Positions 47,815 to 57,869 of a stretch of 64,000 nucleotides of DNA are shown one piece after another. The DNA is from Isoetes taiwanensis. Its lineage: Eukaryota; Streptophyta; Lycopodiopsida; Isoetales; Isoetaceae. The first letter of the stretch is position 1, and every line of letters starts with the position of its first letter. The notes under the pieces were generated by a model. The model had not been told where the DNA came from, searched no databases, and saw only the letters and a program-made list of their open reading frames with translations. Made by a program: the position numbers and the translations under genes. The stretch spans positions 310,001-374,000 of the forward strand of contig JAJEKV010000103.1 of NCBI GenBank assembly GCA_021234155.1. The letters run 5' to 3'.

Positions 47815-48490
47815 GTCAAGCTCCGGAGATGGTCATGCTCCACACCAATCCGCCAAATCAGCCAGATGCATCGTTTATGATCCGAACAAATCGCTTTGGT
47901 GAATGTAAGTCCCAAGGTAACTTCCAACCTTTTGTGCCCCCTTCTTTTTAATTTGACCATATAGTTACCGAATCATAAATTTTGCAGCCGGAAGTGTCTC
48001 GAGAAAAGCAAGAGCGTATTTCCAAGCAAAAAGACACCTCCAAGACATTCTCAAGCATATATGTGTCTTGCTATATGTGTCTTTGTAAAGCATGTTGTGG
48101 TTGCAAGAATAGTCTGAGACTTGGACATACTATCCCAATGCAAGGTGAGTTCAGAATTTGAAGGTATTACTCATCCAATGTGAGGCCCGATATGTTTGTT
48201 GCGGGGTGTACCAATTTCTAGTTGCGAGCTTTGTTGGACACGCTGCAATGATGATTGATGTTGTGAAGCACAAATGCCGTAGTAATGAAGCCGAGGTTGA
48301 TGATCAATAGATCTTTACTTGTAATCACATGTTTGTATTATTGTAACCAAAGAGGTTATTCTTGTAACCTATTCTTTCATTGACACTCTAATGTACATTG
48401 TTGTATACTATTGTATACAATAGACTTTTTCCTCGGGTCGACCGTGAGCAACACTCGTGGAGTTCAAATCTCCGTAAGAAATTGATGTAT
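47815..48490. other. Unassigned sequence
   Basis: Short, protein-like pieces (a Cys-rich stretch near 48,060-48,110) without a family; probably transposon remnant. Confidence 0.35.
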
Positions 48491-48534
48491 TCAAAGATTC
48501 ATGACAATGTGGTGTTACATGTCATGATAGATGT

Positions 48535-49225
48535 GGTGATGCAAATGGTGCATGTGGTGAATCATGTGGTGCTTTGGTGAACCATGTGGTGAATCATGGG
48601 TGAATCATAGGTGGCATGCCGGAGCTTACGTGGCATGTTGGAGCCTAGGTGGCATGTTTGAGCCACCTTTGGCATGTTTGAGCCTAGGTGGCATATTTGA
48701 GCCACCTTGGCATGCTTGAGCCTTTACATGACCTTTGTTACATGTTTGACTTTCATTGACCAACATGTTTGGTGATGCAAATGGTGCATGTGGTGAATCA
48801 TGTGGTGCATTTGGTGAATCATGTGGTGAATCATAGGTGGCATGTTGGAGCTTACGTGGCATGTTGGAGCCTAGGTGGCATGTTTGAGCCACCTTGGCAT
48901 GTTGGAGCCTAGGTGGCATATTTGAGCCACCTTGGCATGCTTGAGCCTTTACATGACCTTTTGTTACATGTTTGACTTCCATTGACCAACATGTTTGGTG
49001 ATGCAAATGGTGCATGTGGTGGATCATGTGGTGCATTTGGTGAATCATGTGGTGAATCATGTGGTGAATCATAGGTGGCATGTTGGGGCTTACGTGGCAT
49101 GTTGGAGCCTAGGTGGTATGTTTGAGCCACCTTGGCATGTTGGAGCCTAGGTGGCATGCTTTTCGGCCTATGTGGCATGCTTGACCCTTTCGCGGGCATG
49201 TTGGAGCCTAGGTGGCATGCATGCA
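48535..49225. repeat. Three-unit minisatellite, units of about 225-236 bp
   Basis: Units begin GGTGATGCAAATGGTGCATG at 48,535, 48,771 and 48,997. Each is built from GTGGTGAATCAT and GGTGGCATGTTGGAGCC words. On the minus strand a 151-codon frame (48,626-49,081) runs through it without a stop, repeating NMPPRLQHAK and YDSPHDSPNAPHDSPHAP peptides. Confidence 0.88.
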
Positions 49226-49392
49226 AACGCCCCTTTCCTCTTCTCGCCATTCCCAAAATCGTATGGATGCCTACGATTTGCATCCCTTTTATTCCCAAAA
49301 TTCTGCCCGCAGCCTTCATTCCGCCCCCATCGCCTATTCCCGGCCATCTCCTTCACTCCTTCCCCATTCCGCCCATCTCCTTCACTTCCGCC

Positions 49393-49677
49393 ATGGCTGT
49401 TCAAGACTACACCACAGAACACTATCCCGCCATTGTGCTCGCCTCCTTCGCGAGCCAAGACGGCCGAATCCGCGGGCTTCCTCGCGAGGATCCGCGGTCT
49501 TCCTCCACCGCAGGAGGCCGCCTCGCATATGCAGGGGCTAAGTTCACTCCACCGAGGTGGAGAAGCTCATCATGGATCATCAAGCCGCCCTGCCAAGGCG
49601 GGTGCTCGAGTGGGGATGCGCATGATGACGCCCTCTCAAATGAAGATGTATGCCTCATGGTGACGACCTCCATATAG
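49393..49677 (+). other. Possible ORF in the left long repeat
   Basis: MAVQDYTTEHYPAIVLASFA opens at ATG 49,393, in a CGCCATGG context. It runs to a stop near 49,675 and is Arg/Ser/Gly-rich. The other copy reads a slightly different frame (MAKFKTT..., 62,562) with KFTPPEVEKLIMDHQ. That motif is recoverable in both copies and suggests a real but frame-damaged protein. Unknown function. Confidence 0.4.
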
Positions 49678-49679
49678 AG

Positions 49680-50535
49680 CTCAAGATGGCCCCCTACCGA
49701 TTAGTTTAGATTTGTATTGTAATCCCCCGGTTTCAATTTTTTTGGCAATAGTCCTTGTGACTATTCTTTGTAAAGGCTTTTCATTAATGACGTAACTTGT
49801 TTTGCAATAGTCCTTGTTTTGCAATAGAACTTGTTTTGCTTTTAATCGTTCTCCTCGAAGTTTCCACCGCTCTTTCCGCTAGCTCGAACTTTTTGTCATT
49901 AATTATAAAATGCAAACAAGGAATTTGAAGGTGCGTAATCTATGATCCGCACACTAACAAAATATGGTAACCAAATTTTCAAAAAATAGGAAAATATGAG
50001 ATGGGTGGCTCGGGTTCAAAAAAGAAATAGAGTTCAAAAAGAAACCGAAAAGAAAAACACGTAATTCCCCGCAAAAAAAGTTAGTGGCCTTGCAAGAATC
50101 TTTGCACAAAGCAGTAGCTCAATGAATTTTGGCCTCATATCAATTCAGTGGACCTAATTTGGGATCCATATATTGCTGTCACCAAAATCACCAAGATACT
50201 ATCAGAATCCCGAGCCATTCCATTTTCCTCGACCGGTCAAAAATGGTCAATGCCCCGGCCGATTATGGTGAAATCTGTGGTGAAAGCCGTGGTGAAAAAT
50301 GTGGTGAAAACTGTGGGTGAAGTCGTGGTGATGCAAACGCTTGTTTTTATATTTCAAAGGGAGAAAATACATATGGAAATCTACCACACCCGAGAATAGT
50401 TCATACTTTTATGAAATGAAGTATGCGTAAAAATCGTGGAAAACTATAACCCCGAGCTTCTAGTATTATCAAAATGCATTAGAGATATAATAATAGCTGT
50501 TTTGAAGAGGTTAATGATGACATACGCTATCGGGC
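49680..50535. other. Non-coding part of the left long repeat
   Basis: Contains a TTTGGCAATAGTCCTTGT repeat with TTGCAATAGTCCTTG and TTGCAATAGAACTTG variants, and a GTGGTGAAA cluster at about 50,267-50,335. It looks like a 3' UTR-type segment; no gene is seen. Confidence 0.4.
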
Positions 50536-50536
50536 C

Positions 50537-50876
50537 TCAATCGATCCTCCGTGATTGTGAGATCCAGAACTCTTGTTCTTCCAAGTATGTCCAAGATTTC
50601 ATCAAGTTTTTCTCGCTGAATAGTTGGTGAAATCCAGCAACACTAAAACATGAGCTTCTCAAGCTTTTGCTCCCACTTATGATACGATTCACAAAGTATT
50701 GTCTCAGTTGTTGTGTCTCCATGCAAATGGCCCGTTGAGCACTTTTTAATGGCTGAAGCATGGATCATTTCCTCGCTTAGTTCGATGAACATATCCTCTT
50801 CCTCAAGCATGGGGAGAGCTGCGAACTCATCCTCGTAATCATACGCCACCCCTGTGAACCCCCGGGCCGCATGCAC
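50537..50876 (-). other. Unrecognised minus-strand ORFs in the long repeat
   Basis: Frames at 50,643-50,876 (Asp/Glu-rich: VAYDYEDEFAALPMLEEEDM, then a YHKWEQKLEKL stretch) and 50,537-50,761 overlap. No family is recognised. The same region at the right end (about 63,800-64,000) is nearly identical in part. Confidence 0.3.
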
Positions 50877-51052
50877 TCATTAAGTCTCCCCGACCGATCC
50901 GTAAAACAACATCATTAGTAATAAGAAAGGCAACCGCCTATCATCGCTTTGGCTTCTAATTTTAAGCCCATCAGAATTAACCTATGTTTTAAGCCTAGAA
51001 TACCTCGAATTCATGGGTCCTCCGCTTCCTCTAATATCCGCCTCTGTTCGGT

Positions 51053-52287
51053 TTATTTGCTCCAAAGATAGGTCTTACCGATGATGCGATCGCATTTGAA
51101 CTCAAGGCGAAATTGTTTGTGCCCTGTTCTCCTTCTCTTTTCTTCCGCCCATAGCCGGATCGGGATAAGCCAATGTCTCGCATGCAAAACTAGATTTAGG
51201 GTTTCCTCCAATCTTTCCCCGCACAGCCTTTTGAATGATTGAACTTGCATTTGATGTGACAGATTTCCAAAGTGGTGGGTTTCATCATGTGTTTCTCCGT
51301 CCCATTCGCTCATCCTTAATGTAATTTTTTTCGTAGTGTCACTTTCACCCCATTAATTAAACAAAGAAGATTGAAGAGTGAAGATTTATATTAAACATAT
51401 AAAATGATTACATAAGGTTACATTTCAGATTATATACACTTGTTTTCATTCCCGTGGGTCTATCAAAAAGAGATCTGGGTCCAAATTCTCCTCGCCATCT
51501 TCTATGATCACCAGATCAAGCCACACCGGTCGGGCCTTCCCAAACCATTTGCTCCCATTCGAGGGGAAAGCAAAACCATAATGGTGGAGTGTTACCAAAC
51601 GTAATAGCAGCTTTTCTCCATGTCCATCCCGCAAGGCCTTGTGATGATAGTACATATCCCCGGCGTGAAGGAATTGGTCCTCTCAGAACAACCTATCATA
51701 ACAAAAGGGAACCTGTTCTTAGCGAAAGGCTTGGTAGCCATTAAGCGTAAAAGGTCTCAACCTTTGCGCATCCCGGTCAATAGTATGAGGAACGGGCCAA
51801 AGATGCCGGTGTGTAAAAAATTTCAAAGGAGGCGAGTAAGTTGAGAGGTCCGGAGTGTGGTGTACAATTCAACCTCCCCGTGAGAGTTTTCAGCATTTCG
51901 CGGGTCATATTCTCATCCGTGAATAGAGTAATTTCTCGTATCCAAAGCATGTCCATCCATTCTCGCATGGCTGAAAATCGGGACAGCACGCCTAGGTATT
52001 ATGGGCTCTTCTTCTCTCGGGTCACATTGTCCCATTCCTAACTCCATCGCTTTGCAAAGATCCAAGAGGTGAAGTTGGCCATGTTCCGCCGTAGTAGCCG
52101 CCGTGAAGTCGTAAATCAGAACCGCTTCCCACCCAAACCGTAAACTATCAAACCGAAATCGCTTCCCAAGGACTCGCCAGAACCGCCTGCTTCCCCGAAT
52201 CTGCTGTAATAAACTCAGAAACTCGGCCAGAGCAAGAAGAATGGCATCTCGCCTTTTGGGTTGCCCGAGGTCATTAATTTTCGCCAT
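51053..52287 (-). other. Unrecognised transposon-like ORFs
   Basis: Minus-strand pieces in order are as follows. The first is MAKINDLGQPKRRDAILLAL onward (51,913-52,287), with FLSLLQQIRGSRRFW and YDFTAATTAEHGQLHLLDLC. The next overlaps it: MLSRFSAMREWMDMLW, with TDENMTREMLKTLTG (51,777-51,989). After further frame changes come MYYHHKALRDGHGEKLLLRL (51,446-51,655) and MSEWDGETHDETHHFGNLSH (51,053-51,313). They look like parts of one protein; the family is unknown. Confidence 0.4.
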
Positions 52288-52439
52288 CCCATAATGATTT
52301 TTTCTGCACGGCCGTCACCAAAGGATGATGAGAGGAATTGATGGGACCGAGAGAATTTAAGGAAAAGGAAAGCATTTCAAGAGAAAAGCTGTTCGTAGGA
52401 TCTATCCGTGGTCGGGAGAAGAGACAGTAAAGTGAAACA

Positions 52440-52512
52440 CGGGTGAAACATGTAGTGAACACATGTGTCACCACATGTGGTGAAACACATGTGGTGAAAC
52501 ATGTGGTGAACC
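52440..52512. repeat. GTGGTGAAACA satellite with CACCACATGTGGTG palindrome
   Basis: ATGTGGTGAAACAC words repeat about four times; the perfect palindrome CACCACATGTGGTG lies at 52,469-52,482. It shares its core word with the 46-kb and 48-kb satellites. Confidence 0.8.
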
Positions 52513-52949
52513 CGGGCATGTTACATCGTGGACATCAAAATACAATTACATATTACATCAGAAGCAAACATATTACATTGAAACAAGGGACATCAAAATA
52601 CAATTGAGCATGGAATTGAGTTTTATATTATTCCCAAACAAGGCAAGACACAACAACATATTCAAAATTTCTGAATCATTTCCTAACCTCGTAAGAATGT
52701 GTTCAAATATTCTTCATCGTACATGCTATCTTCATCGATAAAACCTCTTTAAAGTTTTCTAGAATCTTTTCTCATCTCGCCTCGGTCTAGCCTCAGAAAC
52801 AGCTCGAAAGCACCTTTCTTGATCTGCCGCATGGGAACCTCGAATAGCACAAATTTGAGTAGAGAATACAAGTGACTTTGGCTCGCTTTGTCAACAACTC
52901 ATACATCACCTTTGACCGAGGCTTCTTTCTATAGTAAATGCCCTCCACA

Positions 52950-54620
52950 ACGGTTTCACCTCTCATAAACAAGTTTCGCTCTGCTTGAAGTCATTTTCAA
53001 CTTCAAATTTTGGCTTGGTGCATAGCAACATCCAAAATACGTAATCCTCCCTCGTTCCTTTAGGTGCAAAGAAACCGCAAAGTCTCCTTCTCTAAGTGCT
53101 TCGCAAGTACATTTGCCAAGGTTGAGTATAGTGGCTTCGGTAGACTTGCGGGTCTCTTCCCACATCCGCATGAACATTGGAGGATGGTTCAACGACTACA
53201 AGGTCCCATTCATCTACATACAATTTGTTCACACATGTCCCATTTTCCATCCAAACAATTGCGCGCAAAAACATGATAGCTTTCTCGTATGTAGTCGTGT
53301 TGGATTTCCCGTAATGAATCCATGGATCAATGAATTTGCTTGGTTTCCTGAATTGTCTCGCACCCCAAGCCTTTTTCCCGTTGATATCCTCGTTTTTATT
53401 TCCCGTAAGTATTCCTAACTTTTCTTCCATTTTCACCCACTCGAGATGTACCACATTGAAATTGTTTTTCCTGCAATTTTCACCACATCATGGGCATTAT
53501 CTAGTTTAATGTCGATGTTTAAGTCAGACCTCGTGATCCATCTTTTTCAATTCGCCGCCTTCCCATCATGTTCACCTTTTTCCATGGTTTGATCCAAAGA
53601 AGTTCCACATCATGTTGACCTCTCAGATCACAACCGTACCTTCCAACAAAATAAAATGATCCGGGTCGCTTTGAATTGTGATGCAAAGACCATCCTAAAA
53701 TACATAGTGTCGCTTGGGGACATTGCCTTTCCGCTTTAAGTACTCAAAATGTTTCATAAAACAATGTTGAACAAAAAGTGTGTCATGTTCCCTATCATCC
53801 GGCCACATAGTAGTGTGTTTCCTTCTCAATGGTGTCTGCCCCAGGATCAACCTCGATAGGTTATTTGAACAAATATAGTTATTCCGTTGTTGACCCAAAT
53901 AAGATGGACTCAACTTCATTCTCGCTTCCTTAAAAGTATAATTCTCTCACAACCACGGATAGGTAAGCATCTCCCGTGCAAGTTATCAAGGAGTTCTTTT
54001 TGTACCGCCTGCCACCACTTATATCCGGAAGTTGTGTAAAGGAAAATTTGGAAGCTTCTCCAACATTTTGTTCACCAAAGGAAGACTTGCGGTTTCATTG
54101 TGTTGGTGAACGAGCTTAGACTTCTTGCTGCCATCTCTCTCTCAATACAGTTTTTTCATAGTCTAGGTATTCCCACTTCACCATGCCACTATCACTAGAT
54201 TGTTCATGTGGGCGATAGGGAACTTCTTAATCCCACACTCTTTACACTCACCCGTAATGCATTCCCTCTTATGGTAAGGTTGGAAGCTAGTTTTCTCACA
54301 TAAAATTCCCCTGCCACAGACTTCTTGTGCTACTTATTTTGTATTGGACGCTGCATTCACCATATATGTCCGACCGCAGTTTCGACAAGTGCAAATTTGC
54401 TTTTTGGGTGCTTAGTTCTCATACTATTGAAGCCATCTATTAGCATCCGTGATTCTAACATGGTATATACAAAGCAGCAACTATTGAAGTCCTTTTTAAT
54501 TTTACAACAAACCATGGTTTCAGCTTTTCAAACATCCTCCTGCTTGATCATAACACTAGGATGTTCCGCCTTGAATTTCCCCTAACAATTGCAACTGCAA
54601 GGAAGATAACAAGGTGATCA
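52950..54620 (-). pseudogene. Transposase-like protein with HGKGEHDG motif, heavily frameshifted
   Basis: Minus-strand fragments in order begin with KFKAEHPSVMIKQEDV and a MLIDGFNSMRTKHPKSKFAL block (near 54,580-54,400). A zinc-binding-like piece, YHKRECITGECKECGIKKFP (about 54,230), follows. Next are ENYTFKEARMKLSPSYLGQQ (about 53,900), HDTLFVQHCFMKHFEYLKRK (about 53,760) and then MWNFFGSNHGKGEHDGKAA (about 53,580). A C-terminal WIHYGKSNTTTYEKAIMFL-VDEWDLVVVEPS part lies at 53,092-53,454. This order resembles uncharacterised eukaryotic transposon proteins with an ENY segment, a SDG-like box and an HGKGxxDG box, probably an RNase H-like catalytic core (inference). Frameshifts make this copy inactive as written. 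Confidence 0.6.
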
Positions 54621-54639
54621 AGATATTTATTGCACACAC

Positions 54640-55150
54640 ACATTTTCCACCACACTAGGCACCACATAGCATATATATTATGTATATTCATCTTACACCT
54701 CCTTATTCATCACACTAGGCACCACAACACATATATTACATAATTTATTGTACACCATATTTTTCACCACACTAGGCACCACATAGCATATATTACGTAT
54801 ATTCATCTTTTACATCTCGTTATTCACCACACTAGGCACCACATAGAATATATTACAAAATTCATTTTACACCATATTTTTCACCACACTAGGGCACCAC
54901 ACTAGGCACCACACTGCACCACACTAGGCACCACACTAGACACCACACTAGGCACCACACCATGTTATTCACCACACTAGGGACCACATAGCATATATTT
55001 AAAAGATTTATTTTACACCATGTTATTCACCACACTAGGCACCACATAGCATATATTACAAAGATGTATTTTACACCATGTTATTCACCACACTAGGCAC
55101 CACAAAGCATATATTGACAAAGATTTATTTCACACCACGTGCCTCATCCA
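54640..55150. repeat. CACCACACTAGGCACCACATAG minisatellite
   Basis: TTCACCACACTAGGCACCAC recurs ten or more times. Units of about 62-66 bp are separated by ATAGCATATATTAC and TTTTACACCAT words, and a denser cluster occurs at 54,885-54,960. It lies next to the 5' end of the transposase-like gene on the minus strand. Confidence 0.88.
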
Positions 55151-55239
55151 CAAAGAACCACATATCACAAGCAATCACTAACCACATACCACATACCACA
55201 TTAACAATAAAAATGTGGTGAAGATGAAGAAATGAAATA

Positions 55240-57520
55240 ACCTGTGATTCTTCCAGATAGTGAGTGGCATGATCCTTCTACATTTCGCTCCAATCTTCTC
55301 AACTTAACATCCTTTTTGCATTTGGAGAGACCCTACTGCTTTTCGGGTCCAAAATTGCTGCACAAGTTCTATGACAAAATTGGGAATTGCATCCGCTCTT
55401 CTAACTCTTTTTGTACAAAACCCATTTCCCCTTTGCAATCTATCTCTTCCCTCTTCAATTTGCTTTGGTAAGATTCCTAGGATGAACACCCAAAGCTAGC
55501 TTACCAAAACCCCGAAAGCAATCCATGGATTAGCACTTTCTTGGTTAATGCTTCCTCTTCACGCTACATAGCAAGGCAACTACTCTTGGCAAGTAAACCT
55601 GCCATTGCTGTTAGACTTCTTCACAAGTTGAATGGAAGCCCCTTCGAGGTTGTTGATCACCAATGCTCTTGGCTTGCAAATCTTTCAGCCTCTTCGCCAA
55701 GTAATGCTGTCCATTGTGTCATCCTCGCAGATAATCTATAAAAACCTCTTTTCTTATCGCCGTTAGACAAGCCTTTAGTGGTGCTATGAAATGAAGATAA
55801 CAATTTTAATACCATCCGACGCCTAGTAGAGGCCGCTTCCGGGTGGATCCTCCCCTCTCACGATGCAATTTTTTGCTAATTATTCTTTAGCTTCCTTTGT
55901 CTTTTCCTTTTTGGCGCTTTTTATGATCCCGCTTCTTGTTCTCCGAGTTCTCTTTCTCTTTACCTGCGTTCGGTTTGAGATTTTAGTGGCGATTTGCTTC
56001 CAAATTAAATGATTGAAGGTATGAACCGGATTGATCCACAACCGCATTAAAGCCATAGCCGTGGCTTCGTGAAAGGCGCGCGGTGGGTCGTGGGTTTAGA
56101 AATCGGTTCTTGGAGATTGGAATGGGACGGTGGCGAGGAAATTGAATGGGACTCCGTGGCGAGGGAATTGGGTTGTTGCGGTTCAAGAAATGATTGAATC
56201 CCCGCATTACATGCACTAGGCGCCAAACAAACATTTAAAATCGCACCACAAATTTGATATCTCCCACCACATTTTTAGGGGGCAGGGGACACCCGGGTGT
56301 TCCACTACAACATGCTTTCACCCCATCCTTAAGTTCCTTAACCTTCAAGGTTGTGGTAGCCACCTCGACAAAATCCTCGCATGTCTTCAGTCGTTAGGAT
56401 CGCTGACGCGATTTTCCCCAACATAAAATGAAAAATATACCTTCTAGGCGATGACACTACAAATGGGCCGTTGGTCTCTTGTGGAGGACATCCGAATGCC
56501 TTGTCTTTGGTTTCTTAGTTGTTGGATCTTTTCAATAAGTGGTTCTTTGTATACCGTTTCACATTACGCAAGGTAATCGTGATAGAAATCAATGTATTTT
56601 GTTGGAGAGGTTCCCATTTAACACACGATTTCTTCTTTTGCATATGCTTTTGCAAATTCCAGCCTTTGTTCAACATTACCCATGTAAGTGCATAGAAACC
56701 AGGCAAAGAAAGATGCTATGATTACGGAAATAATAAAGAATTTTTGTTCAATAGTTCTTCAGTATTAACCAAATGATTAATTTCCCCATGGACAAGACAT
56801 TAATATAAAACCAATAATACAAGTGAGAAATGAATATGATATAACCGACCTTGTTATTAAATTAATGGAACGAAGATCTAAGAAGCGTGAGAACCTCCGC
56901 TTGGGTATTTTTGAAGCTCTTTTATCGTGGTCCGGACATGGTCATTCGGCGAACTCTATGTGTCATATTTAAGGAGTCGCCTCACAATCAAGATACCGAC
57001 CTTCCGAACTAGTTCACACCCATTGGATAATACCCTTTGAACTCTTCGAAGTTTAGAGGTCAGCTCGAAAGCAAGTTTCTTTTCTTCATCCTCAGATAAA
57101 CTTCAATTCTTCTGCATTCACAAGCAGCTAGCTGGCCGGAGTCAACATATGACTATTAGGCTGTTGGTATGGTGGACCTTGGTAGGAGTAGAAGATGTCG
57201 AAGGTCATAGCAATGTCATCCTTGTTCACTTTGAAAGCTTGATTTTGAATGTCCTTATCTTCTTTGTCGGTTTGTACTTCTATTGCCTCGAGTCTCTAGG
57301 GAAGGTGGCATAAGCATGACTGAGTCGAGCGGGGGTCGACAAATCATGAAACACCATATTTGCAGAGGGGATAACCTCCATGGAGAGCACAGCTTCTTTG
57401 GAGGGATGGTTCGCCTATAGCCAGAGGGGCCACACGGATCTCTTCTTGGCAAATGCCTCAGCCAGTTGGTGTCCATTCGAGAAGGCAACTTTTGTTGTCC
57501 TTAGTAGCCTTCAAAGCAAA
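55240..57520. other. Unassigned transposon-like sequence
   Basis: Only short, frameshifted open stretches. Minus-strand pieces near 55,541-55,741 and 55,983-56,234 read as protein but belong to no family I recognise. No repeat beyond single words. Confidence 0.35.
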
Positions 57521-57524
57521 GTTG

Positions 57525-57660
57525 TAGGATTATGTCTTAATTTTGGGATAAATTTTATATTGCACTTTTTAGTAACTTTGTTAAATTCACTTTTTTAGTA
57601 ACTTATTTGCCCTTTAGACTAGAATAGACGTTAACATATAATCATACGCTGGAATATAAA
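57525..57660 (-). repeat. Conserved 3' end of the DUF7869 element (minus copy)
   Basis: In reverse this matches 42,085-42,180 and ends with the ATTAAGACATAATCC word. It is separated from the coding part by about 200 bases, including a poly-T run at about 57,758. Confidence 0.6.
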
Positions 57661-57869
57661 TTCACACCTTTAACTTCAAATTACAAAATCATATATCATG
57701 GAACTCAAGTAGTACACAACTTTTATTAATCAGAGAAAAGATACATAGTAACTGCTTTTTTTTTTTCCACTAGCATCCCCAAGGATATGAGAACCTTATT
57801 CCTTACATCCCCGAGGTATTGTAACTCTCAATTTTTTTACTAGGAATAGTTTTTGGAGTCCACGCAGTA

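Larger units (their letters stand above)
48497..50835. repeat. Long direct repeat, left copy
   Basis: This matches 61,658-64,000 from ATTCATGACAATGTGGTG onward, and the right copy is cut by the window end, so the repeat is at least 2.3 kb. It contains a three-unit minisatellite, a short ORF at 49,390-49,680, a transcript-3'-end-like part and the start of minus-strand ORFs. Copies are about 13.16 kb apart. They could be LTR-like ends of a large element or a segmental duplication. Confidence 0.9.

Noticed and set aside
49132-49663. 170-181-codon plus-strand frames at the end of the satellite
   Set aside because: They overlap each other in different frames and are Pro/Ser/Arg-rich; only the shorter KFTPPEVEKL-type part is shared between copies as protein.
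54640-55150. CRISPR-like regular array
   Set aside because: The repeated words are variable in length and the spacers are themselves repeated; this is a minisatellite in a eukaryotic genome.
56295-56470. CACTACAA words as CACTA transposon ends
   Set aside because: Single words without a matching inverted end or target duplication.
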